Below are positions 23,613-32,136 of a stretch of DNA of 64,000 bases, piece by piece; within the stretch, counting starts at the first letter, position 1, and each line of letters begins with the position of its first letter. The notes beneath the pieces were generated by a model. The model was given only the letters and a program-made list of their open reading frames with translations, did no database searches and was not told the DNA's origin. A program made the position numbers and the translations under genes. The stretch comes from Bacteriovoracaceae bacterium (GTDB lineage: Bacteria > Bdellovibrionota > Bacteriovoracia > Bacteriovoracales > Bacteriovoracaceae): the NCBI GenBank assembly GCA_947441615.1, contig CANEUH010000001.1, positions 1 through 64,000 on the forward strand. Direction: 5' to 3'.

Positions 23613-25826
23613 ATGAATAAGTTATTCCCTCTTGTTTTAGGTTTAATGCTTCCAGTTTTTGGAGCATTAGCAGCAGATGATTTTACCGATCAAGCGGTAG
23701 AATTCTGTAAATCCAAAGGCGGCTCATACTCAATGGGAAGTATGGTCGAAGAGGGAGACAAATACTGTAGGCAAGTCACTTGTAAAAAGACCACTGCGTC
23801 CGATGGAAGGCTTCAAATTCCTGAAGGGGAAAAAGGACCTGAGGCCAATGTTGAGGCGACGAAACGAGTTTGTGTTGCGAAGTCAGTTGTTGATGGAAAT
23901 TTTAATAGCTCCGGAACTGGTAACTCAGCTGGGGCCAATTCAGGATCGAATTCTGGAACAAATTCAGGGTCAAACTCAGGTTCTGGTTCTGGAGCAACTG
24001 CATCTGGAGCAAATTCTGGTTCAGGCTCAGGAACAAATGTTTCTGGATCTTCCGATGGTGCGATCTACTGCGAAGAAGTAGAGGGTGAGGGAAGAATTGT
24101 ACCTGGTGGACTTTGCTATAACGAGTGTAAGTCTAAGCGAACAGGCTTTCTTGGTCTTGGTGGACGTAAAGAAGGCTTTGAGAGAAAAGAGTGTGTTGAA
24201 TGTCTCTTAAAATACCCTGGTGTTTATCGTGTGAAGCGTGAGTTTCTACCAAAAGATTCAAACGGAAAAGTCATCGGTGATACCAGTGTTGATCTTGGCC
24301 GAGGCGTAACAGTAAAAACTGGTGTCATCATTTGTAAAGATTCAACTGGAAAAGTTGTTTCCGTGAATGGTTCAGCTTGTCCTCCGGGAATGACCATTCA
24401 AGTGAGTGGTGGAGCTGTTTCTGGTTCTGGAAATGGATCTGGGACAGTCATTGTTTCTGGTGGTGCCGTTGGTGGGGTTGCTGGAGGTGTTGGTGGTAAT
24501 GTTCAGCTACCAGCTTACTGTAATTCAACAAGCAGAAAAGATATTGAAAAATGCCAAGAGTGGATGCAACAAAATCGCCGCTTCTTGTGTTCATCGAGCG
24601 GAAATCCATCTTATTGTATGGGTGGAGCTGATATTGAAATTTCGTCTCGCTACGACACAAGTAATTGTGTGAACTGTCAGGCGGGGTCTCGTGGAAAACA
24701 AAGTACACTTTCTGGAATTGCTGAAATCGTAGGAGCAATTGCTCCAGTAGCTTCTGTTGGTCTAGGAGCGTACTTTGGATATAAATCAAATCAAGCTTGG
24801 GCCGGAGCTGCGACTGCAGGATTTGAGCAGTGTCGACTTGATCACAATAATTACTATCAATATCTTTCTGCTAACGAGTTACCAGGATTAAGTCCTGCTC
24901 AACAAGCGGCCATGAACTGTAATGGTTTTGGTCTTGGTGGATACGCTGGTCTTGGGGCCGGTGGATTAGGTGGACTCTATGGAGCTGGTTATACGCCAGG
25001 TTTCGTAGGTGGAATGATGGGCCCTTACGGTGGATATAATCCATACGGAATGGGTGGTATGGTTGGAGGCTATGTTGGTGGTGCTATCGGTGGCATCGGT
25101 ATAACTGGTGGCATGGGAATGGTCGGCGGTTACCCAGGTGGTATGGTTGGCGGCGCAGTTGCTGGTGGCTATGTTGCTGGAGGATATCCAGGTGGTATGG
25201 TCGGCGGCGGTTACCCAGGTGGTATGGCCGGAGGACTAGTTAACGGAATTTCAATAGCTGGTGGATTTAATGGCGGCGGATACCCAGGTGGTATGGTCGG
25301 CGGTGCGGTTGCTGGCGGATATATTGGCGGCTATAACGGTGGATTTAATGGTGGATTCCAAGGCGGATATCCAGGTGGAATGGCCGGAGGAATGGTTAAC
25401 GGTATTTCAGTCGCTGGTGGATTTAATGGTGGATTCCAAGGCGGATTTCAAGGCGGAATGGCCGGTGGATATATGGCCGGGGGTTACACTCCTGGTGGAT
25501 ATGCAGGTGGTTACATGGCCGGTGGATTTAACGGTGGATTCCAAGGTGGTTATGTAAGCGGTGGTTATGCTGCTGGCGGATTCCAAGGCGGTTACGCTGG
25601 TGGTGGAATGGCCGGTGGTTTTGATATGGCCGCTAGCCAACAAGCAGCTAATTACGATCGTATAATGCAACAACAAGGCACTTCATTTCAAATGGGAATG
25701 GGTGGAATGGGCGGCTATGGTGGAGGCTTCGGCTCTGCTGGTTACTACCCATCAAACGTTGGAGTTTCTCTCGGCGGATCTTTTGGAATCGGCGGTGGAT
25801 TCGGTGGCGGATACGGTGGTTGGTAA
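23613..25826 (+). CDS. Large secreted glycine-rich repeat protein
   Basis: The 737-residue protein has a signal peptide (MNKLFPLVLGLMLPVFGALA). A cysteine-rich N-terminal part follows, interrupted by a Ser/Gly/Asn linker (residues about 95-145), then a hydrophobic Ala/Gly-rich segment. A long low-complexity C-terminal region (about 445-670) is built from units like GGYPGGMVGG, GGFNGG and FQGG. Such Gly/Tyr-rich tails form flexible or adhesive surface material. No enzymatic domain is seen. It is preceded by a sigma-28-like promoter and followed by a terminator, so it stands alone and may be expressed with flagellar genes. Confidence 0.8.
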   Translation: MNKLFPLVLGLMLPVFGALAADDFTDQAVEFCKSKGGSYSMGSMVEEGDKYCRQVTCKKTTASDGRLQIPEGEKGPEANVEATKRVCVAKSVVDGNFNSSGTGNSAGANSGSNSGTNSGSNSGSGSGATASGANSGSGSGTNVSGSSDGAIYCEEVEGEGRIVPGGLCYNECKSKRTGFLGLGGRKEGFERKECVECLLKYPGVYRVKREFLPKDSNGKVIGDTSVDLGRGVTVKTGVIICKDSTGKVVSVNGSACPPGMTIQVSGGAVSGSGNGSGTVIVSGGAVGGVAGGVGGNVQLPAYCNSTSRKDIEKCQEWMQQNRRFLCSSSGNPSYCMGGADIEISSRYDTSNCVNCQAGSRGKQSTLSGIAEIVGAIAPVASVGLGAYFGYKSNQAWAGAATAGFEQCRLDHNNYYQYLSANELPGLSPAQQAAMNCNGFGLGGYAGLGAGGLGGLYGAGYTPGFVGGMMGPYGGYNPYGMGGMVGGYVGGAIGGIGITGGMGMVGGYPGGMVGGAVAGGYVAGGYPGGMVGGGYPGGMAGGLVNGISIAGGFNGGGYPGGMVGGAVAGGYIGGYNGGFNGGFQGGYPGGMAGGMVNGISVAGGFNGGFQGGFQGGMAGGYMAGGYTPGGYAGGYMAGGFNGGFQGGYVSGGYAAGGFQGGYAGGGMAGGFDMAASQQAANYDRIMQQQGTSFQMGMGGMGGYGGGFGSAGYYPSNVGVSLGGSFGIGGGFGGGYGGW
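25000..25625 (+). repeat. Tandem degenerate repeats encoding Gly-rich units
   Basis: GGTGGATTTAATGGTGG-like and TACCCAGGTGGTATGG-like units recur many times within the gene. Slippage between them could change the protein length between strains. Confidence 0.7.
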
Positions 25827-25848
25827 GAATTTAAAATAGATCTTAAAA

Positions 25849-25879
25849 TAAAAAGGGAGCTTCGAGCTCCCTTTTTTTA
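25849..25879. terminator. Bidirectional terminator
   Basis: AAAGGGAGCT and AGCTCCCTTT pair around TCG with A and T runs on the two sides. It serves the glycine-rich protein gene and the convergent zinc-ribbon gene, whose stop codon lies in the T run. Confidence 0.85.
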
Positions 25880-26296
25880 TGCTTTGTTATGAACAAGAGT
25901 TTTTATTTCGTGGCGGAAGATGACTTCAATTTTGTCATCTACAACTTTCTCAACAATTCCTGGACCAAATTTTACGTGATCGATGATGTCACCTTCATGA
26001 AATTTATTATCCATGGCATACGGAGTGGATTTCTTTTTTGTGTTAGACATTTTCTCCATCCAAAGGTCTGCAACAGAGATCACTTTCGAAGGTACTCCTT
26101 CTGACTTACGAGTACGAGTTTTACTTTGCTTAGAAGAAGTTGATGGATCCTTATAGGCGTGAATGGTAAGACAAGTATTACACTTAACTTTAGCTATGTG
26201 TTTGGCGTCTTTCATGGCAACGATGGTATGACCAAGGTTTAGTTTACATTTTGTGCAATACGAGAGCACATCTTTGCCAACTGTTAACTGGGACAT
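25877..26296 (-). CDS. Zinc-ribbon protein with C-terminal SH3-like (UvrD-tail/CarD-like) domain
   Basis: The 139-residue protein has two CxxC pairs (YCTKCKLNLGH and VKCNTCLTIH) that form a probable zinc ribbon. A basic linker (SSKQSKTRTRKS) follows. The C-terminal segment KFHEGDIIDHVKFGPGIVEK, then VIFRHEIKTLVH, resembles the small SH3-like domain found at the end of UvrD/PcrA helicases and in CarD-like RNA-polymerase binders. A nucleic-acid or polymerase-associated role is likely but unproven. It is divergent from uvrC. Confidence 0.65.
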   Translation of the reverse strand: MSQLTVGKDVLSYCTKCKLNLGHTIVAMKDAKHIAKVKCNTCLTIHAYKDPSTSSKQSKTRTRKSEGVPSKVISVADLWMEKMSNTKKKSTPYAMDNKFHEGDIIDHVKFGPGIVEKVVDDKIEVIFRHEIKTLVHNKA

Positions 26297-26387
26297 AATT
26301 TTCCTTTTGATTTAGAATCAGAGAATAAGTGAAGACAATCTTATCTACTATACCGATTCTTACACTTAACGTAAAGCAAACTCGCCT

Positions 26388-28262
26388 ATGAAGAAGATGG
26401 AAGAATTACTTGATAAAGCCAACACCCTGCCACAACAGCCGGGCTGTTACCTTATGAAAGACAAGAATGGTCGGGTGATTTACGTAGGAAAGGCCAAGAA
26501 GCTAAAATCACGGGTCATCAGTTACTTTAATCATTCTGCAAAAAGTTACAAAACCAATTACATGGTCAGTCATGTAATTGATTTCGAATTTATTCTCACT
26601 CTTTCAGACGCTGAATCGTTTGTTCTAGAGAATAATCTGATTAAAGAACATTCACCAAAATATAATATCCGCTTACGAGATGATAAAAGTTATCCCTACA
26701 TTCAAGTCAATTGGAATGAACCATTTCCACGCTTAGAGTATGTCCGAAGACCCAAGAAATCTAAAGGTAAAGAACTCATTGGGCCTTACCCAACGGGATC
26801 AAATATTTCTATGGTAATGAGGATTCTTACGAAGTCTTTTGAACTAAGAGATTGCAGCTTAACTGAATTTAAAACCCGCAAAACCCCATGCCTTCTTTAT
26901 CAGATGAAACAATGTAGTGCTCCCTGTGTGGGATATATTGAAGACAAGAATTACGAAAGTGATCTCAATCTTGCCTTTGGTTTTTTTCAAGGACCGATTA
27001 AGGCCAAGCGAGCAGTCCAGAAACTTCAAGAAAAAATGATTCATTTTTCTGAGGGGGAAGAGTATGAAAGAGCGGCCATGATCCGTGATCATATTGTTTT
27101 ACTTGAAGAATTCTTGCAAAAAAGTTTTGACCAGAAAGTCGAATCAACTCAAACGGACAAAAATATTGATGTATGGTCTTTTTATGTTGGAGAAGAAGAG
27201 GTCGATCTTTCTCTCTACATGATTCGCTCAGGACTTCTTTTGGGCCAAAAGAATTTTCATTTTATTAAGGGTGAATTAATTGAAGAGCTTCAGGATGAAA
27301 TCCTGCAAAAAATCATGCAATACTATTCCGACCCAGAAGAGTTAACACCGGAATTGGTGGTGTTAGATTATTCTGAAAATGATGTTATCGACATTAAAGA
27401 GGCGCTTAAAACAGTCGGGGAGATTAGTGTTTTATCGAACGCCTCAAAGAAATTCTCTCCTCTGTTACAGATGTGCAGAAAGCACGCAGAAGAATCACAA
27501 AGAGTCAGAATTGCTAACGCTGACAGTGTTTATGTGGGACTCAATAAATTGAAAGAACTTCTGAATTTAAAGGAGAGACCAACCCATCTTGAGTGCTTTG
27601 ACGTGGCCATTTGGCAGGGAAAATCACCTACGGCTTCACAAGTCGTTTTTGAAGAGGGGAAACCCAATAAGAAAAAATACCGCTACTATCATCTCGAAGA
27701 AAGACCAGAGGGAAATAATGATTTTGCCATGATGAGAGAAGTGATTTCTAGAAGATTGGATAACGGGGACCTTCCTGATGTTTTTGTTGTCGATGGTGGA
27801 GTCGCTCAAGTGAACACTGTTTGTGCTGTTTTAAGAGAATTAAATACTGAATTACCGGTTGTGGGAATAGCTAAGAGTCGTGAGGTGTCTGGTTCATTTA
27901 AATCGAAAGAAATAGAAAAAACGGAAGAGCGACTCATTATTCCAGGAAGAAGTAATCCCTTTATATTAACGAAGTGTCCTTCGCTTTTTAAAATAATTGT
28001 TTCCATGAGGGATGAGGCCCATCGTTTTTCCAGAAAACTTCATCACAAAGCTGAGTCGAAAAGAGTTCTCTCGACTTGGTTAGATGAGGTCAAAGGATTG
28101 GGTGAAGAATCTAAAAAGAAAATTCTTACTCAACTTTCAATGAGTCAGGAAGAATTGAAGAATTATACAGTGAACGATTTAGTGAATTATTTTGGAATAA
28201 AAAATCCTCAAGCAAAAGCACTTTGGGCACATTTGCATGAGGATCATTTGAGTGATGATTAG
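26388..28262 (+). CDS. uvrC: Excinuclease ABC subunit C
   Basis: The 624-residue protein has all UvrC parts in order: an N-terminal GIY-YIG nuclease (QPGCYLMKDKNGRVIYVGKA), a cysteine patch (TPCLLYQMKQCSAPCVGYI), a UVR helix pair (EGEEYERAAMIRDHI), the RNase H-like second nuclease (FVVDGGVAQVN) and a C-terminal HhH region. It makes both incisions in nucleotide excision repair. An ATG nine bases downstream is an alternative start. Confidence 0.97.
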   Translation: MKKMEELLDKANTLPQQPGCYLMKDKNGRVIYVGKAKKLKSRVISYFNHSAKSYKTNYMVSHVIDFEFILTLSDAESFVLENNLIKEHSPKYNIRLRDDKSYPYIQVNWNEPFPRLEYVRRPKKSKGKELIGPYPTGSNISMVMRILTKSFELRDCSLTEFKTRKTPCLLYQMKQCSAPCVGYIEDKNYESDLNLAFGFFQGPIKAKRAVQKLQEKMIHFSEGEEYERAAMIRDHIVLLEEFLQKSFDQKVESTQTDKNIDVWSFYVGEEEVDLSLYMIRSGLLLGQKNFHFIKGELIEELQDEILQKIMQYYSDPEELTPELVVLDYSENDVIDIKEALKTVGEISVLSNASKKFSPLLQMCRKHAEESQRVRIANADSVYVGLNKLKELLNLKERPTHLECFDVAIWQGKSPTASQVVFEEGKPNKKKYRYYHLEERPEGNNDFAMMREVISRRLDNGDLPDVFVVDGGVAQVNTVCAVLRELNTELPVVGIAKSREVSGSFKSKEIEKTEERLIIPGRSNPFILTKCPSLFKIIVSMRDEAHRFSRKLHHKAESKRVLSTWLDEVKGLGEESKKKILTQLSMSQEELKNYTVNDLVNYFGIKNPQAKALWAHLHEDHLSDD

Positions 28263-28468
28263 TTTAAAACGTGGATAACTCTTCTGTTTCCACAACCACA
28301 ATCCATGCATCGGGCCGTTTCTTGAACCAGAAGATTCTTATAATCTGGCATGTGAGACAATAAGAGTTTTGATCCACAAACCTTGCACTCATCCATGGTC
28401 TTTTTAACCTGGAGAGCATCTCCGAAGTATTCTTCAAAACTTTCAAATTTAAAATCGAGGTCAGTCAT
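28259..28468 (-). CDS. Small zinc-ribbon protein
   Basis: The 69-residue protein has a pair of knuckles, ECKVCGSKL and RCMDCGCGNRR, likely to bind one zinc ion, behind an acidic N-terminus (FKFESFEEYFGDAL). A good AGGGAG site precedes the start. It overlaps the uvrC stop by 4 bp in convergent orientation. The role is unknown. Confidence 0.7.
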   Translation of the reverse strand: MTDLDFKFESFEEYFGDALQVKKTMDECKVCGSKLLLSHMPDYKNLLVQETARCMDCGCGNRRVIHVLN

Positions 28469-28571
28469 TGTATTTCTCCCTGCTTACATAAGTCATTTCG
28501 GCGCAAGGGGGGTTTAATTTAAGAGATTTTAGAGCTAGGAAAGAAGGTTCACTTTGTGCTAGTAATTGCTA

Positions 28572-29408
28572 ATGGAATCATACTTTAAGCAAAAATTATT
28601 GGGCCTAAGAAGCCCTGCCGCGCCACGGACCTTTTCTGAGGCACTGATGGGCGATTGTAGCTGGGCGAGAAAAATTCCAAGACCTGTAAAACCTTCTCTA
28701 CAAAAAGATGTCTACTCAGAAAAAGTTCAGGTGATTGAGTCCCTTGAACGTTTTGCTCAGGAAAAAACACAGGAGCAAAATTCATCTGTTATAAAAATTC
28801 CTGGGGGAGAAGTTCATCTCAAGAATGAAGAATCTTGGACTAGAGTGAATTCCTTTTCGTCATTTGAATCCCTAAAGAGTGAACTTAAGCTTGATGAAAA
28901 ATTCTGTGAGATTGTTCTTTCGAAAAAAGAACTAAACAAAGTGAAGGTCATATTTGTCAGTGAAAAATTTCGCTCGATTGAGGAGGTCAATTCCGAAATG
29001 AGAGGTGGATTTATTGATGAATTACTTACTGGTTTTCCTCTTAAGACGGCTGAGTTTTTTGAAAGAATGATTTCGGCCATGAAGCTTGATTCCTCTGAAG
29101 TGATTATCTTCCCAGTTGAGGGTGAGAATGACAGAGACTTTTCAGGCCACATTATGACCTTGGCGGCCTTCTATCAACCAGAAGTGGTGATCACTCTAGG
29201 GGCAAAAGCCACCAGCAAGATACTAAAGTCAAATGATCGGCTATCTCTTGTTCATGGCCAGTTTTTTACAAGAAAAATCAGCGATCAAACCTCAATTCAA
29301 ATTGTTCCACTCTTTCATCCCTCGATTATAGAAACGAATCAAAACATGAAGAAAACTGCTTGGGTCGACATGCAGAAAATCATGAAGCACTTAAAAAAAC
29401 TTCCATAG
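28572..29408 (+). CDS. Divergent uracil-DNA glycosylase-superfamily protein
   Basis: The C-terminal half follows the family 4/5 uracil-DNA glycosylase pattern: FFERMISAMKLDSSEVIIFP, PEVVITLGAKATSKIL and a late IVPLFHPSIIETNQNMKK (the HPS motif). The usual active-site GEAPG..ED motif is not recognisable; the equivalent place reads FVSEKFRSIEEVNS. No iron-sulfur cysteines are seen. Roughly 90 N-terminal residues are of unknown type. It may be an inactive or repurposed member. The ATG at 28,572 is preferred to a TTG two codons earlier. Confidence 0.6.
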   Translation: MESYFKQKLLGLRSPAAPRTFSEALMGDCSWARKIPRPVKPSLQKDVYSEKVQVIESLERFAQEKTQEQNSSVIKIPGGEVHLKNEESWTRVNSFSSFESLKSELKLDEKFCEIVLSKKELNKVKVIFVSEKFRSIEEVNSEMRGGFIDELLTGFPLKTAEFFERMISAMKLDSSEVIIFPVEGENDRDFSGHIMTLAAFYQPEVVITLGAKATSKILKSNDRLSLVHGQFFTRKISDQTSIQIVPLFHPSIIETNQNMKKTAWVDMQKIMKHLKKLP

Positions 29409-29470
29409 TTTACTAAAAAATATGGTTAAATAGTCACAGCGTAATTTAATTTCCAAGGATGAGGGAATTA

Positions 29471-30613
29471 GTGATTAAGACAGGAAGTGTTGCTCTCTTA
29501 TTTTTTTTCTCTCTGAGTCTCGAAGCAGCTGTACCTTCGGTAAAAGTCCTTATTGCAAAATCCTTAAAAAATATCATCGTTGAAGGAATTGATTTACGTA
29601 AAACGATTCATACTCAGAAAATCTCCCAGCAGTATTCTGGAAGAAAGATTCTTTCTTTTAACTGCGGAACACAAAATAAAAACGCCAGAAGTTTACCGAA
29701 GAACTCCCTTCTTGTAGCTTCACTAAGCTCTCCAACAGGTCTTGTGTCTTGGGGTAATCAAAAATATAAAGGTGAGCTTCAACTTCTTACGAATCCAAAG
29801 CAAGAAAGTTGTGATCTCGTGAACCTCGTTCCCATGGAATCCTATTTAACGACTCTTTTATCAAAAGAGATGAATGGAACTTGGCCGGTGGAGGCCCTAA
29901 AGGCCCAAGCTGTCGCCGCTAGAACTTATGCTTATGATCGGATTCGGCGTGGAATTAAAGTTGAAAATGAAGAGAAACTTTATCACCTTGAATCCTCAGA
30001 AAAAGATCAGGTTTCTGGAAGTTATTTTGATGCGACTAAAAACACTCAAGTGGCAGCAAAAGAAACGGAAGGAGAAATTTTAGTTGGACCAACTGGAAAA
30101 ATTGCGCCTGCTTTTTTTCATTCTAAATGTGGAGGAAAAACTCTTAGACCTGATCAGGTCTGGGGTGGAGTAGAAGAAGGTTACCGATCAGTGAATTGTA
30201 CCTTTTGCCAGTCAACAGGGATGAAAGATTGGAAACACCAAATGAAAGGCGAAAAATTAACTTCCATGGTGGATCAAGTTTTAAAAAAGTATTACTCAGA
30301 TCAAGTTCAGGGTGAGGGTATCAGGATCATGCCTGATTCTATTCATAACTCTGAAATTCGACTTTATGCAGGTGATCGCCTTCACATTATAAAAAAATCC
30401 TACCTTAGAAATATGGCCGGACGAGAGACTCTACCTTCAAATAATTTCGTGATGCAAACGAAGAACAATCAAATTCAGGTGGAAGGTTCAGGTTATGGCC
30501 ATGGAGTAGGACTCTGTCAGTTAGGTGCGCTTGAACTAGCGAAACGTGGATATGATTATCGTCAAATCCTTTCATTTTATTTTCCTCGCCATCGAATGAG
30601 AAAAGTCTATTAA
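29471..30613 (+). CDS. SpoIID/LytB-domain protein
   Basis: The GTG at 29,471 with a GAGGG site gives a clean signal peptide (MIKTGSVALLFFFSLSLEA); an ATG 12 bp upstream is the alternative. The protein has the SpoIID signature: LVPMESYLTTLLSKEM, PVEALKAQAVAARTYAY, AFFHSKCGGKTL and GYGHGVGLCQLGALELAKRG at the end. SpoIID-type proteins cut or bind denuded glycan strands, often with amidases. The amidase gene begins 2 bp after the stop, so the pair probably acts together in cell-wall remodelling. Confidence 0.88.
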   Translation: MIKTGSVALLFFFSLSLEAAVPSVKVLIAKSLKNIIVEGIDLRKTIHTQKISQQYSGRKILSFNCGTQNKNARSLPKNSLLVASLSSPTGLVSWGNQKYKGELQLLTNPKQESCDLVNLVPMESYLTTLLSKEMNGTWPVEALKAQAVAARTYAYDRIRRGIKVENEEKLYHLESSEKDQVSGSYFDATKNTQVAAKETEGEILVGPTGKIAPAFFHSKCGGKTLRPDQVWGGVEEGYRSVNCTFCQSTGMKDWKHQMKGEKLTSMVDQVLKKYYSDQVQGEGIRIMPDSIHNSEIRLYAGDRLHIIKKSYLRNMAGRETLPSNNFVMQTKNNQIQVEGSGYGHGVGLCQLGALELAKRGYDYRQILSFYFPRHRMRKVY

Positions 30614-30615
30614 GT

Positions 30616-31341
30616 ATGCGCTGTTTTATCTTAATTTTTTTCTTTTTAATTTCGACTCAAGGCTTTTCTAAAGTCGTACTCATTGACCCTGGTCACGGTG
30701 GAGATGAGGTTGGTGCCATTGGACACTTGGATCCCCTAAAAAAAAGAAAAGTTTTTGAGAAAGATCTCTCTCTTAGACTTGCAAAAAAATTAAAAGACCA
30801 TTTAAGTAAAAGTACAACAACCTATCTCACCCGAAGTCTTGATCGCGCGGTATCACTTCAAGAGAGAGCTGATCTAGCGGATCTTTTGAAGGCCGATTTA
30901 TTTATTTCAGTTCATTTTAATTCATCTACTAATCCCAAAAGCCACGGATTTGAGCTTTACTATCTTGATAATAACTCCAACGTTGCTGCACAAAAAGTTG
31001 AACGCGCAGAAAACTTAAATCTTAAAGGCGAAGAGCTCATCGTAAATCAAATTCTCGTTGATTTAGTGGTTCAGCAAACGGTTAAGCACTCCAAACAATT
31101 AGCAAGTGCTGTTCATAAAAGCATTCACCCTATTGTGCGCTCCCATAAGTTAACTGACAGAGGGATTAAACCAGGTCTTTTCTATGTTCTTGCCCTCTCT
31201 AAACGTCCTGGTCTATTAATTGAGGCAGGATTTGTTTCCAATATGAATGAACTAAAACTAGTGAATCAGGAAAAGTATCTTGATGATCTTGCACGAGGAA
31301 TCTCTCGAGGCATCATAACTTTTATTAAGCAGCAAAAATAA
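30616..31341 (+). CDS. N-acetylmuramoyl-L-alanine amidase (AmiC-type)
   Basis: The 241-residue protein has a signal peptide (MRCFILIFFFLISTQGFS) and an Amidase_3 domain. Zinc ligands and the catalytic acid lie in DPGHGGDEVGA, the VFEKDLSLRLAKKL glutamate, the SVHFNSS histidine and the LIEAGFVSN glutamate. It removes stem peptides from peptidoglycan in the periplasm. No SPOR or AMIN localisation domain is present. It is translationally close to the SpoIID-like gene. Confidence 0.92.
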   Translation: MRCFILIFFFLISTQGFSKVVLIDPGHGGDEVGAIGHLDPLKKRKVFEKDLSLRLAKKLKDHLSKSTTTYLTRSLDRAVSLQERADLADLLKADLFISVHFNSSTNPKSHGFELYYLDNNSNVAAQKVERAENLNLKGEELIVNQILVDLVVQQTVKHSKQLASAVHKSIHPIVRSHKLTDRGIKPGLFYVLALSKRPGLLIEAGFVSNMNELKLVNQEKYLDDLARGISRGIITFIKQQK

Positions 31342-31392
31342 AAAGGGGAACCATATGGCCCCCCGTATTTTGTTTTAATTTATGAATTGAAA

Positions 31393-31980
31393 CTATCTGC
31401 AAAAAGTAAACTTCTGTCTCATCGATGAGCCGCCGTCCATCCATCGAAACTCTGCTGTCCCGCCCCCAGGAAAGACAACTGTGGCCGCCGTCATTGGTTT
31501 GAAGAGGCAGTTAGAATAAGAACCAATCTTGACTCCCATAAGCTGGCCCTGGCCAGATGGAGAGAAAGATCGCGGGCACATGTAACCTACAAAAAGAGGT
31601 GGCTGACCAGCCGCTTGTCCAGCAAGAACGGCTACGTCTCCATAAGAAGTGACACCCACATATATATCACCCGGTGGAACAACGGTTGGAAAATTTGTTA
31701 AAGGGACTTGAATCGGCATTCTTTGACCCGCGTAAGGTTGATTGTAACCGGTCATTCCGCCGTATCCACTTTGACAGGGATTCTGCTGCATGACTTGGTT
31801 AACACTCATTCCACCGTAGCTGTAAGGAGAATTGACGTTTCCGATGGGGGAGTATCCGCTCGTGTAAGGGTTATTGTATCCCCAATTATTACCTGATCTT
31901 CCTGATTGGTTATTTTTCCCGCAAGAGAAAAGTGCCGTGAGAAGAGTGAGGTGTAAAAGACCTAGACCCAGCGATTTCAT
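31393..31980 (-). CDS. Lipoprotein of unknown function
   Basis: The 195-residue protein has a lipobox (LTLLTALFSC, Cys 20). An Asn/Gly/Tyr/Pro-rich low-complexity segment follows (to about residue 90), then a compact beta-rich C-terminal domain with three cysteines (MCPRSF, NCLFKP, FTFCR). It is probably at the outer membrane. No family is recognised. An AAGGAG site precedes the ATG. Confidence 0.7.
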   Translation of the reverse strand: MKSLGLGLLHLTLLTALFSCGKNNQSGRSGNNWGYNNPYTSGYSPIGNVNSPYSYGGMSVNQVMQQNPCQSGYGGMTGYNQPYAGQRMPIQVPLTNFPTVVPPGDIYVGVTSYGDVAVLAGQAAGQPPLFVGYMCPRSFSPSGQGQLMGVKIGSYSNCLFKPMTAATVVFPGGGTAEFRWMDGGSSMRQKFTFCR

Positions 31981-32136
31981 GATAAAACTCCTTCGTCCTA
32001 GACGATTCTTGTGTACCTATCGGTTGAAACCACCTGTCGACTTTAGTCTTTTTTAAACCTGAGTGATTCCTTTGCCTTCACCTTGGTTGAAACTGCCTAG
32101 TTTTAAGTATTTAGAAAATTTATTAGAATTTTTAAT

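Noticed and set aside
32018-32045. Second sigma-28-like promoter (TAAAGTCG ... ACCGATAG) for the lipoprotein gene at 31,393-31,980
   Set aside because: The spacer is two bases longer than expected and both boxes have mismatches.
32022-32093. Direct repeat GGTTGAAAC at 32,022 and 32,085
   Set aside because: It is only nine exact bases plus a few flanking matches, with no further copies; it could be chance.
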